Assembly: GCA_013423325.1 (NCBI GenBank)
Contig: BLJB01000139.1
Location: 62,001 to 126,000, forward strand
Length of the DNA stretch: 64,000 bases
Reading direction: 5' to 3'
DNA from: Usnea hakonensis
Lineage: Eukaryota; Ascomycota; Lecanoromycetes; Lecanorales; Parmeliaceae
Each line of letters starts with the position of its first letter. Positions within the stretch are counted from its first letter, which is position 1. Under the pieces are notes generated by a model. The model worked only from the letters and a program-made list of their open reading frames with translations. It was not told the origin of the DNA and made no database searches. Below are positions 43,901 to 54,601 of the stretch, in pieces. The translations under genes and the position numbers were made by a program.

Positions 43901-45255
43901 GGCGTCGAGGAGTATGGCGACCTGTGGATTCTGATCTGTTCACCTTTCATTGAACGCATCAGTGACACGAATACGTCCCAGATTTTCAAAGAACACACTT
44001 CCTGCATACAATCCATCTCTTCGGCAATACTCCTCATTTACTCAGCTCATATTTTAGATCTATCAAGGGAGACGAGAGGTACAGACCACACTCTGGAAGG
44101 AGATTTGCCTTGCATTATTGTTTAAGTACTATGTAGTGTTGCGCATCCTCCCTCCTATACACTTTCACGGTGTGCCCTCGAGCATTATTGTCGTGAGGCT
44201 AGGTGTTCGGACTTCGAAGATCTTGCTTCTACAAGGGAAACGCAGGTGACTGAGTCCTACCTTGGCATTCCGAAACAGGACCGAGGCATCTGGTCTCCTT
44301 TGAGCGGGTTTCAGGCCTTTCAATCAGGCAACGGCTTACTCTGAAAGGAGCGGTTGCTCACGCGAAAATAGAGGTGACCGAAAACCTATCACTCGCCTTA
44401 GCTAAGACCAACGGTATGTGAAACCCTTTAACGATTCAAAGTCACATATCCCGCGGTTACTTTTTACCTTTTTATCTGCCCAACTCCGCATTCTGTAGGA
44501 AAAAGTCTGCGTAGTTCATCAGCAAATCACGAAGTGGCGCTCCACAAGTAACGTCACAGTTTGCTCGAAGGGGGATCATAAAGGTACATCCCTTCTAAAC
44601 ATAGTTGCTACAAGGCTAACTGCTGTAGAGTGGCCGCTAGGCCAATCCTTCTGCTTGAATTTTACAACGATGAGTCCTACCATATGGTAGCTAGTAGTAG
44701 TATTATGGAGTCAATTATAAGCCAGATGGAGCAGCTAGTATACATATCATGGGTTGTTCCTGCCAAGCTCCCATCTCCCATCGTGGATGTCACAAATATC
44801 ACTTCGCTATCATCACTATGTGAAGCCGGGAGATTTCGAGAAGTCGAGTCGCCTTCATTTTGAGTTATTCTGGAGTCACAGAAGGCTCGCTCCTGCCTCC
44901 CTGCTTAGAGTCTTGGCACTCGACTGCCTCATAGCCCGACTACTTGACCTTACCTACTTCTTTACCTATCTTACCTTACTTTTTTAATACTAACTATCAT
45001 CCCTCAGAACTTGGACATCGCATTCACTACCTCTTGCTGAGCCATTGAATCTTTCTTGTCGATCCTTTTCTCTCAGTAAGTTTCCCTAACTCATCCTTCG
45101 ATCCTTTCTCTGATTGACCACCTTACTCATCCTACTATTTCAATCAGACAGATCTTTTGACTAGGCAATCAACTGTGCATAATCGTTACTACAGAGCCTC
45201 CTTTACACCTAATGATCACCGAATAAATTTTTTGCTATCATCAACAAACCCGAAA
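43901..45255. other. Spacer between the two F-box genes
   Basis: No gene seen. About 44930-44990 carries clustered CTTACCT-type pyrimidine motifs before the next gene's leader. Confidence 0.5.
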
Positions 45256-47271
45256 ATGGCAATCCCTCTTCAGAAACGTCGTCTGCGAGATCTTGCAGAG
45301 ATGCAGGACGACCCTTATCCAAACATCACGCTACACCCGAACGATGACTTGACACGAGCCTGCTTGATCTTGTCGCCCGAAGGGCAGGATTCGTTACACT
45401 TGACGATGGTCCTCAATGACTTTCCACTTTCGGCGCCCAGAGTGACGATACAATCAGAAATCAGCCGTCCGAACGTTTTCGGGAGTTATATTTGTGCCTC
45501 CATCCTCAACACGGCCGAAGGCTATACACCGGCATACACCCTGAAAAGTATTGCCATTCAATTGCTAAGTATCTTCAGCAGTGAGACTTTGGAGCAAGAC
45601 TGTAATGGCCAACAGGTGGATCTTGGACAATACAGAGAACGTCGTTCAAACATAAGAGGCAGCTATCACTGTATAGCCTGCGGATTTGATGATGATGCAA
45701 GAAATGGGGAGAAACAGGCCCGCCGCCTCGAAGAATACTTTCGATCCGTGGCTGTGGCGGCCTCGAGGCAAGGCCGGAAGCGGGTTCTCTCAAGACATAA
45801 TTTCGATGACACCGGCGGGACTGGAGGAAGGCAGGTAAAGATCCCTAAATTAAAGGAAGCAGAACAGAAGGGCTTGGACGAGACTACAAATGCGATCATA
45901 CCTGCCAATGAATGCGGTTCCTTTACTGTGGGCCAAACCCAAAAGATCATTGCTCTGCCTGATGAGATCCTGCTCGAGATTTTTTCAGATTTATCTAATA
46001 AGGACCTTTGGGCGCTTGCAAAAGTGTGTCCAGTCACCAACAAGATACTTTACTCTTATGATTGCATTCGCCTTCGCGAGCTGCAGTGTTTCTGCACCAA
46101 AGAAAGCTTCATGAAAGTCAAGCTTGGCGTCGGCGTTCATATCCGTCGCAAAGGGTGTGAGGGCACCTTCGAATCCGAATTCGATCTCCTCTCGCAAAAA
46201 GCGTTTCGAGATTATGGGATAAGAAGGTCAGTACAAGGCCAAGGTTTCGAGCATTGGATGCCGCTACCACTATCCCGACGGTACTGGCATTCGGTCCGTG
46301 CAGATGTCTCTAGCTCCCTTGAGCAGCTCGCAGACGCTGCAAGTCTCAAAGAAGTATCAGATGTCAATGTCATCTACCATTTTATGAACGACATCGTTGT
46401 CAAATTCAGCCGAGCAGCCGAAGAATATTTCGATGCAAATCCCCAAAGCTCCTTGAATCACGCCTCGGAAAAGGCAGTCGAATCCTACTTCGCCCTCTTC
46501 CACCTCCTGCTCTGCCTTGCCACCGAAAATTCTGCAATCACTCATGCTGCAGACGCGAAGATCCACAGCTTCCTCGACGGCCAGACATCCAAATCCTCCT
46601 GTCCCAACCTCGGACACCTCCTTGTTGCCACCCTTGTCAGCAACGAAGGCTTGACAGAGCGACTCAGACTCGCCATCATCAAAGAGGCCATCCTCCGCAA
46701 TGTCGTCTGGATGCTCGATTCTACCGGCGCCGGTATGCCCGAGTTGGCCTACCTAGAACCGAGCCCTATCTCAGAGTACCGCCTCCGACACACCTTCCAG
46801 GCGTCAAGGCCCTCGTACCGCCTCCTCATGTTCCTAGCCCTTTTCTGTCAGACTGTCCGCGGCCAAGCCCCATCCGGCCAAGCCCCATCCCTCGCCAGCC
46901 TCTGCGACGCAATTTTCGATTTCCATGGCGCAACTCCTCCAGGGATGGCGGAATACATGGCTGGTATGATCATGAGGATCAAAAATATCGACGCTTTTCC
47001 ACCGTTCTTCATTGCGATGGGCCTGACAGAGTTGCCGACTAAGGAGACCTTGACAGGGTTTCTGAGAAGCACGGTCAACGAGAGCGAGGAGATGGGGTAT
47101 TCGCGTATGCCATTGACGCAGGGGGATTTGTTGGCACTGAGGAAGATGCGCGAGCCGGAGGTGGAGGTGGCGAGGGGTGTCGTGTATAGGTTGGCGACGG
47201 AAAAGAATGAATGGGCGAGCTTTTTTCCTGATGGGGGGCGGGGTGAAGGTCGCAGGGATTGGGAAGGATGA
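45256..47271 (+). CDS. UBC (E2-like) domain fused to F-box
   Basis: Intronless, 671 aa. The N-terminus (KRRLRDLAEMQDDPYPNITL) is an E2 ubiquitin-conjugating core: ACLILSPEGQD, LTMVLNDFPLSAPRVTIQ, then the active-site region with Cys80 in SYICASIL. The usual HPN motif reads R71-P72-N73, and a YTPAYTLKSI helix follows. A lone CIAC pair is at 139-142. An F-box lies at about 231-270 (IIALPDEILLEIFSDLSNKDLWALAKVC). About 400 residues of all-alpha-looking sequence follow, including YFALFHLLLCLATENS and FPPFFIAMGL. This two-domain layout is one I remember from other filamentous fungi. It would place an E2-like fold in the same chain as a Skp1-binding module. Whether Cys80 accepts ubiquitin is unknown. 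ATG 45256 is chosen because the conserved core starts there. Confidence 0.85.
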   Translation: MAIPLQKRRLRDLAEMQDDPYPNITLHPNDDLTRACLILSPEGQDSLHLTMVLNDFPLSAPRVTIQSEISRPNVFGSYICASILNTAEGYTPAYTLKSIAIQLLSIFSSETLEQDCNGQQVDLGQYRERRSNIRGSYHCIACGFDDDARNGEKQARRLEEYFRSVAVAASRQGRKRVLSRHNFDDTGGTGGRQVKIPKLKEAEQKGLDETTNAIIPANECGSFTVGQTQKIIALPDEILLEIFSDLSNKDLWALAKVCPVTNKILYSYDCIRLRELQCFCTKESFMKVKLGVGVHIRRKGCEGTFESEFDLLSQKAFRDYGIRRSVQGQGFEHWMPLPLSRRYWHSVRADVSSSLEQLADAASLKEVSDVNVIYHFMNDIVVKFSRAAEEYFDANPQSSLNHASEKAVESYFALFHLLLCLATENSAITHAADAKIHSFLDGQTSKSSCPNLGHLLVATLVSNEGLTERLRLAIIKEAILRNVVWMLDSTGAGMPELAYLEPSPISEYRLRHTFQASRPSYRLLMFLALFCQTVRGQAPSGQAPSLASLCDAIFDFHGATPPGMAEYMAGMIMRIKNIDAFPPFFIAMGLTELPTKETLTGFLRSTVNESEEMGYSRMPLTQGDLLALRKMREPEVEVARGVVYRLATEKNEWASFFPDGGRGEGRRDWEG

Positions 47272-48008
47272 TGGGGAGGGGGGACGATACTAAGATGATT
47301 AGATGAATGGATGGAGGAGAGCAAGACTGCATGCGCTTGTGGCATAGATAGAGTAGATTGTTGGGGGTTGATACCCCTTGTAGCCAATAATGAAGTATCA
47401 TTGTTTATTATACGACGTACGGTACTCTGATTCCTGTTGCTATGATTATTTTAGGACCTACGTCCTTCTCGGGACCCGTGACCTATTGAAGTGGCGACTT
47501 AAAGCCGTACCGAAATAAAATGAATTGGGGAAGCACGAATTGGGATTAGGGAGGGAGCTTGGATCTTTATGTGAGATCTGGGTATGGAGAGCGGAGAAGG
47601 GATTGAGATTGTGATATATATTTATTTCGAAGGAAGTATTTGGAGGATAAGTGAAGGTTTGTATTTGTTGTTGATGGGGAGTGGTTTGGTGTTTTGATTT
47701 CGTGGTCTTGGGTGTGTGGTTGGATGGTGGTTGGGGGGTTTGGGATGGATTGGATGGTTGGGAGAGGTTTGCAGTTTGCGTGTTCTTGTTGAGTAGATTG
47801 GGGTGTAGGATTGGTGTTTGGGGGAGTGGTTGAGAGTTGAAGCTGAGTGAGACGGGTACTGCGGAGGTGATGGGGTTGGAAGGGCGTTTCGGCTTGCTTG
47901 GTTCTTTTTTTTTTTTTTTTTTTTTTATTTTGGGGGTGGNNTTGGTTTTTTTTTTTTTTTTTTTTTTTTCAATCTAGGGTTGGACTGCTTTTCCCTCTTG
48001 CTTCCATC
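47272..48008. other. Convergent spacer, G/T-rich, with assembly gap
   Basis: G/T-rich throughout 47600-47900. Two T homopolymers of about 20 bases flank NN at 47940-47941, so the local sequence is unreliable. Confidence 0.7.
47906..47969. repeat. Poly-T tracts flanking an NN gap
   Basis: T runs at about 47906-47926 and 47947-47969 lie either side of two unresolved bases, consistent with an assembly collapse. Confidence 0.85.
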
Positions 48009-49059
48009 TTATAAGGGCCGATCTTGCGTCTCTTGGCGGTGAGGTGCACGTACCCATTCATGACCGTTAAGTAGACTGCTGCGAAGACTTTCGGCTACTT
48101 CTCTTTTTTGCTCAATGGTCCACCTGAGTTGGTTCGGTTCGTCGTACATCTCGGGATATATATTGTAGACGTGGTCCCCAATGACGACGGTCACGTCTTT
48201 CAGAGCCATGTTTTGCATTGCAAGCAACGGGTGGGGAGCTGGTGGCTGACCTCCGAATAGTCTCATTAGTTCTGCCATGTCTATGAGCATAAAATCTTGG
48301 TCGAGTGTGATGTGAAGCATTTGTAAAGCGTTGAGTTTGGACATGAGGGATGGCTGCAGTGCTTCTCTCCACTGTTTTTCTGAGCGGCCCAAGCCCCAAT
48401 CCATGTCAATATGCACCCGAGTCAACTTGTTGCTTTGTGTCGTATGGAGACCTTGGATGAACTTCTGTAAGGACAGACCGTCTTCAAAGGAGAAGGTATT
48501 GGTGGACCAGAGTATCGCGTTCGCTTCTTCATACATTTTTCGACAGGCGCCGAGGATGCTCAAGTCGAGCATCGGTGTTCTTCGCTCTTCCTTGGATTTG
48601 AGCCTGGACAAGAACCTCTCCTCATCGGTCCAGACTCGGTCGGCCTCGAGGTCCCAAGATTTGCAGTGGGCATGACGCATTTTGAACGTGGGGCTATAGA
48701 AGTCGGCAGAATCGTGAGTGGGAATGTGAGTGTAGCCGGTCATGAACTGTTCATGGGCTTCATACTCGGAAGAGGGGGACGTGCAAACGGCATGGCGGCA
48801 GCCGCGACGGCGACGGCGACGAATGTAAACGAGGTGTATCAATTTGCGGCCAAGAACGAGGGCGAGAATCTCGTCTCTGATCTCAGCCGGAAGTTTCAGC
48901 AACGGGGACGTGGAGGCGTTGCGCTCGATGCTTGGATCATCGTCAGTCTGAGGCCTTTGTGCAGTGTCGGGTGACTCACATTGCTTTGGTAGCAGCAAGG
49001 GTAATAGTCACTGCTTGTTTCTTTCTTCCTGCAGGGGCAGCTCGCTTTCGTTTGGGCAT
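48009..49059 (-). CDS. 2EXR/DUF7730-type F-box-like protein
   Basis: Two exons, 48980-49059 and 48009-48930, give 333 aa. The first encodes a basic start (MPKRKRAAPAGRKKQ). The 49-nt intron has donor GTGAGT, a CTGAC branch and an AAG acceptor, and it is the only join that keeps frame. The domain begins SPLLKLPAEIRDEILALVLG, the hallmark of the 2EXR (2-EF-rich/F-box-like) family common in filamentous ascomycetes. It continues with LSILGACRKMYEEANAILWSTNTFSFED, the second conserved block. The basic insert IRRRRRRGCRH is notable. These proteins are abundant and functionally uncharacterised. Convergent with the UBC/F-box gene. A decayed relative lies just upstream on the other strand. Confidence 0.8.
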
Positions 49060-49219
49060 GGTGAAGTTCTAATTGGCTTCTAATCCATATTAGGCTCGAT
49101 TCCTAATGGCGCTGATCCAATGGTTAGTTGTTTTTCTTTGGTGTAGGATGTGAGGCTCGTGCCAAGAACCACTAGTCTCGAATAGAGCGCGCTAATATCG
49201 GATGTGATCTGAATATCAG

Positions 49220-49609
49220 ACGCGCATGCCGCTTGGGAGTGCTACTGCTGTTACCTGTACCATAAAGTACCCTTGTTGGCAAGTGTACGCTGAAGCTATC
49301 CAGGTACTATGATCTACGAGCACTTTCTCTTTGAAAGATCCCATGACTTTCGAGCGAATCATAGAGACTTGGGATTCACTCCAAAAGAAACCGACGCAGA
49401 AGCTTCGATTCGTAGTGGACCGCTCGGTCATGGGAGAAAGAGAGTACGTGTGTGAACACTCTAAATCTTCCTTTCATCAATTGCAAGGCTGCGGCCTCTG
49501 GAGGTACTCAGTAAGGATAGGTTGTGCAATTATCCACTTCCTCAATTCAGCGACGGAAATGGACATCTATGCCGACCAGCTACCACCAACCGCGAATTGG
49601 CCATTGTAG
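49220..49609 (+). pseudogene. Decayed 2EXR-type gene fragment
   Basis: The plus strand reads YPCWQVYAEAIQVL, stop, STSTFSLKD, matching the second conserved block of the neighbouring intact protein (CRKMYEEANAILWSTNTFSFED) position by position. The stop (TGA, 49310-49312) sits exactly where the Trp of LWST belongs, a TGG to TGA change. The frame then stays open to 49609 (ERIIETWDSLQKK...QKLRFVVDRSVM). No LPAEIR block was found upstream, so the 5' half is lost or too diverged. Confidence 0.6.
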
Positions 49610-49783
49610 TCCATAGCATTTTACAGAAAATCACGGTATGGTATTGTTGGGACCACCATTCATCTGACTAACGTTCATCATGTCGGGTCCTTATGGAGGA
49701 AAAAAAGTAATATATACAATTTACAATTGCCTCTCGGTTTACGGCCTGCTACCTTTGAACTTATGGCCTGTCAAAGTGCTTCT

Positions 49784-51553
49784 CTACTTGACTGATGGGC
49801 GCCTCTGAAGGCTTTTTGGGCCCTTGATGCTCCTCCACTCAAGGCCAAGAGCAACAAGGAACGCCAGTGCAGAACATACTAGCCCCATCTGGAAGACCTT
49901 TTGCAATGCACCGTTGTACGCATCGAGGAGTGGTGGTATCCCCTTTTCCGGAATGAAAGCGCGAAATCCTGTCGCACCAGCAGCAATCACAGCGTCGATG
50001 TCGATACCTGGCAATACTGCATCATACAATTCATTGAGTAGCACGGTGTTGCCAACGGATACGAATATGGCGCCACCCAGCGCTTGAAAAGCGGATACTA
50101 GTGATGATGCAACCGCAAGCTGCTCAGGCGTGACGACACTTTGCACTGCAACGTAGCTTTGCTGCACTGTCATACCAATTCCTATCGAAGTAAGCACCTC
50201 GTACCCAATCCATTTCGACGAGCTGGTGTTCACTGCCAGAGTACTGAGGAGACCGGAACCAACTGTGGCAATGGCGCTGCCAAGGATGGCGGGAGGTGCA
50301 AAGTATCCAATTTTCGTAACGAAAGCACCCGTCAAAACGGCGAAGATTGAATTGCCCAACAGATATGGGATCAAGCTAACGCCTGAGTCCAGCGCACTCT
50401 CATCCCTACAAGCTTGGAACCAGACGGGGAGGTAGTAGACCTGGGACAAGAGCGCCCCGTAGATGAAAAAGGTGTTGCATAGGCCCGTGGCAACACTACG
50501 TTGACGCATGATGGAAGGAGGTATAAGGGCCCGATCGCCCTTTCGCCACTGCCAGACAAGAAAAACGGTAAGTCCAGTTCCCGATCCGACAAGTAGACCA
50601 ATAACGCGCGACGTATGCCATGCATGCGGCTGTGCACTGTATTGCATAGCTAAGAAGAACATGGCCGCGGTTGATAGAAGTAGTGTATTACCGATGATGT
50701 CAATCTCAAGAATTATTTGGATCAAAGAGCGGGAAGGAGTGTGTTCTTCTTGGGGCTTAAAGAAGAGGATGAATACTGCGGCTACCAGACCGCCCAAAGG
50801 TAGGTTGAGATAGAAACACCAACGCCAGGTGGCACGGTCCGTGAAGGCTCCTCCTATTATAGGCCCAAGAATCGCTCCGGCTCCGAACCTATAGCAAAAG
50901 CATGTCGTCCGTTAGCAATCCATCTTGACCGACCAACAGCCCGGAATTCAAGCAGACGAAAGGACGAACATCATTCCTATTATGCCAGCGTATAAAGGCC
51001 GTTTTTGCATTGGGATAGCCGCTGTCACGAGCACGTAACTTCCAGTCACAATCCCAGCGCCTCCTGTTCCAGCAATCGCTCTACCGACTATGAGCACGCT
51101 GGAGCTGGGCGCCACACCGCAGATCAGACTCCCGAGTTCGAATATAAAGAGCCCACTGAGGAAGGTCCATTTGCCGTTCATCATACCGTATATTCGTCCG
51201 TATGTTGGTAGGAAAGCACAATGCGTGATGAGGTATGCACTCGCGTACCAGCCGACATCGTTATATGAGTGAAATTGATCGGTAATTTGGGGTATTGCCT
51301 GAAGACGATGGGACTTATCAGTGATGTGGTTGAAGGTGAAAGATTATTGTACGCCCACAGTTGTAATGATGGTTCGGTCTAAAGAGACAAGAATATTTGA
51401 GACGCTTATTGCTGATACGAGGAAGAAAACAGCCAAAGGTGCTGGATAGGATGTGGCCTCTGCGGAGGTGTGTTCCTCGACTTCTGCCATTGTCGAGGTA
51501 GGTCTCTTGTCAGCGAGTGGTATTGATTCAGAGTCGAGCAGAAAGGAGGACAT
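49784..51553 (-). CDS. MFS drug:H+ antiporter, DHA2 (14-TMS) family
   Basis: Plasma-membrane or vacuolar efflux transporter. Exons 51353-51553, 50970-51298 and 49784-50888 give 544 aa. After a 35-residue cytosolic start, TM1 is PLAVFFLVSAISVSNILVSLDRTIITT, containing the LDRTI motif of this family (motif D1). Then come IPQITDQFHSYNDVGWYASAYLIT, GRIYGMMNGKWTFLSGLFIFELGSLICG and GRAIAGTGGAG, the antiporter motif C-type segment AGAILGPIIGGAFTDRATWRWCFYLNLPLGG, and RALIPPSIMRQRSV. The rest encodes about seven further hydrophobic spans. Intron 1 has donor GTACAA and intron 2 GTTCGT. The substrate is unknown: the family includes azole and mycotoxin exporters, but no biosynthetic cluster is adjacent. 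Confidence 0.92.
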
Positions 51554-52573
51554 GATTAGACTTTCGACTCAATAGGTCGTTTATTGGTAGTCTCATTGGC
51601 TGGATGGACCTGGGGGGGATGTAGCATGCGCAATTGAAAAAGTCGGGTTAAGGTTATATCCTGGACTCGAAGACAGGAGGAGAGGATATTCGATTCGCGC
51701 AATTCGAACCCAAGGATGTTTGGAAGAATACATCGGCCGGACTGGGGCTGAGAAAGAGAAGCAAGCTAGATGGACCGGTGCTTCAAAGAGCTGAGACCCT
51801 GGCCCAGGGATGCTTGCTTGACCCATCGTCTTTGACCGCCTTTTTTAGTGAGTCTAATTTGGTGCTTTTGGTATTGACTATTTGACTCAGGCGTCCACTT
51901 GTAGCTTAGGGTGCGGCTGTACTCTGAAAGTCTAAGGTAAAGAAAGCCTCCTAGCTCACGGGAAATGTCAGCCACAAACATGGCTAAACCCAGAAATGCG
52001 ACTAAACTTAAGTAAGGTAAGTCGTGCAGTGTTGTCTCCGAGGTCTAGATCAGATTCAGATCGATCTTCAGCTTTGTTTTCTAGTCCCGTTGCGCCATGT
52101 GGCATTTCTCCTTTTGCAAAGACGTCCTTTCCATTGGACCATCTAGAATGATGACCAACGCTTGAATTGCCGTTCCGGCATTAAACCCCAAATGGTGGTC
52201 TGAATACATTTTCCCAAGCTTCTTTCGTACGTACTATTACTTTTACTTTTACCATCTCACTTAAGCATTTCCCACCCTGTCGCTTACAGCTACTGTATTC
52301 GCTGCTTTTCCGACAACGTTCATTAGTCGCATCCTTACCCAAAGATATCCTAAATTGCTCTCCTTCTTGCTGTTCCATGCCTATGAGGCTATGCATGGTG
52401 GTGTCCGCCCGGTGTCAACAATGACACGAACTGCTCGACGCAATCATGAATCCAAATGCTGACATTCTGACTCTGGATCATTGATTATCTCTCATTGCCC
52501 AGGTAGCCACGACTGTCTATTTGCCTCATATGAAAGCATACTACTACCGCTTCTGCTCTTGCTCACCTTCGTC
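51554..52573. other. Divergent spacer, no gene recognised
   Basis: Shared upstream region of the transporter (-) and the thioesterase-like gene (+). It has ordinary composition with scattered short frames. Confidence 0.5.
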
Positions 52574-53716
52574 ATGGGGTACCAACTCTTCACCTCACTC
52601 TTTACAATGTTTCTACTGGAAATCCTACACATATCTTTAGCATGGAAACTTATAATATTGGTTTTGATCATGAGCGATATCAAAACCTTTCCTCTGGTCT
52701 GGCATGTAAGTCTTTCCTCCTCAACTTCCCGGCTCCAGGCTGACTCCCTCACCTCAAGCTTCGTTTGCTCAATGCCCTACGATTCGTCCTCCCGTCACAG
52801 CGACCTGAAATTGCACTAAGTCCGAGTTCTATCTTTCAGCCCCTGGTCACATCATCCCACTGTTCTCTCAGCGAAATGGACTTCAACTGGCACAGTATGA
52901 CGATCCCCCACATTTGTTAAAGAAGAAAACACCCCTGTCACCACACTACTTACTCCAAACCCAGAATCCAACAGCACCTACTACTCTGACCTCGACATCG
53001 CCCGCACCCACCTCCTCTGCACCCTCTTCTCCGTCGGCATCGACCAAGCCCGCCACGAGCACGGCAACCCCCTCCTCAACCCCGGCAAAGGCAGCTTCAC
53101 CATCAAACTCGGCGCCGTCAAATGCTCCTTCAAGCGCGAAATCCGCCCCTACCAGCGCTACGAGATGTGGACCCGCGTCCTGGCCTGGGACACCAAGTGG
53201 CTCTACACCATCACGCATTTCGTCCGCCGGGATACCAAGACCAGCGACCGACCGCGCATCGTGTGCGCGACGGCCATCAGCAAGTGTGTGTTCAAGTCGG
53301 GACGCAGGACTATCCCGCCGGAAGTCCTGCTCCATACCTCGAGACTGATTCCGTTGGATATGTTTCCCCGACCGCTCCTGCCCCTGCCGGTGCATCACCA
53401 TGCTACGTCGTCGTTGGCGAGTCAGGCGCCGCAAAGGAGAGACGATGACGTCGTGTCGACACCTGCGTTCGAGCAGCCACGTCATCATCATCATCCTCAT
53501 CAACAATGTACTGAACACTCCAAATTCGTGGGCGGCGACGCCTGGACGCAGTCGCGGGAGGTGGAGAGGGAAGCGTGGAAGGGCGGGTGGACGTCGGAGA
53601 TGATTGAGGATGAGAGGAGGAGGGGGATGGAGGTGGTGGGGTTGGGGGATCTGGATGCTTTGGATGAGGGGGGGTGGGAGGGGGGGGAGGTTTTGGGGTG
53701 GCATTTTGATATATAG
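52574..53716 (+). CDS. THEM6-like (hotdog-fold) thioesterase-like protein
   Basis: Three exons, 52574-52705, 52759-52894 and 52965-53716, give 339 aa. The N-terminus is hydrophobic (MGYQLFTSLFTMFLLEILH...LIILVLIM), a membrane anchor or signal. It continues TFPLVWHLRLLNALRF, which is typical of the THEM6/acyl-CoA thioesterase-like family. The hotdog part includes the conserved MDFNWHKSNSTYYSDLDIARTHLL, spanning exon 2/3 with a split Lys codon, KLGAVKCSFKREIRPYQRYEMWTRVLAWDTKW and an ATAISKCVFKSGRRTIPPE region. The C-terminal ~120 residues are low-complexity with a His run. Intron 1 ends in CTCAAG. A role in acyl-CoA or lipid metabolism at the ER is inferred from the family. The catalytic residues of true 4HBT thioesterases are not obvious. 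Confidence 0.87.
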
Positions 53717-54601
53717 AGCGTTTTTTTTTTTTAGATGTTGTATCACTGAACTTCGTTCCGCTCACTTCATTTCATGCTCATCATACCCCATACTGAGCCC
53801 CAAACCCCCATCCCCAGCCTCATACATACCTACCTATACCTATATACAGGAGCATCCCCCTCGCTGCACCGCGCGCGCCGCCCACCCACCGTACGTACAT
53901 ACATACCTAAGCAAGCGCGCGCTATTTTCTTTTTCTCTCTACGTATATCGTATACCTTACCTTACGTTACGTATATCTAACCCCTATTCTATTCCCCAGT
54001 TCTAGAGATGAGTGAAAGGGCGGTTAGTTGGTTAATGGATATGGGGGTTGGGGTGGGGAAGGGGAAGGGGAATCTTGGGGGAAGGGGGGGGGGGCTTGCG
54101 AGGTGGGTGTTGGGACGTTGGAGTTGGGACGGTGGGATGTGGAGATGGGGTGTGTGTGGGATACTTGGGGGCAGGGGGGTTATGGTGTGGTGGTTGAGGA
54201 TTAAGGATTTAGGAATGGGGGGGTTTTTTGGATGTGTGTTCATTATGCTTATGGCTATGAGCGCTTTGGAATTGGGGGAGTGAGATGAGATGGAGGATGT
54301 GTTATGTAGAATGTAGAGGAGTGGGGGGGGGGATTTACTTGTTTAGTCACGCATGGCAGTCTATTTTTCTTTTTTTTTTAAATTGATCTTTTTTATTGAT
54401 TTTTTTTTTGAAGTCATATTCTATTAAAGCGCTGTACGATACATCTTGATTTGCTTTCATATTTACTATACTACCCAAATTGAGATATTTGTTTTGAGAG
54501 ATTGTGCTGCCTGCAGCTGCTGCAGAACATTCATTTCCATTCCCAGCGGTTTCGTGCTTGCGCGAAGATGTGCCACCTCCCCCCCAGCCAGGAAAGAAAC
54601 T
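53717..54601. other. Convergent spacer with C-rich to G-rich switch
   Basis: About 53785-53930 is C/A/T-rich with ACCTACCTATACC and GTACGTACATACATACC runs. About 54015-54335 is strongly G-rich, and T/A homopolymers follow at 54362-54412. No gene was seen. Confidence 0.65.

Noticed and set aside
52946..53746. 266-codon minus-strand frame opposite the thioesterase-like gene
   Set aside because: It is a shadow of GC-rich coding sequence; the sense strand has conserved motifs and phased introns.
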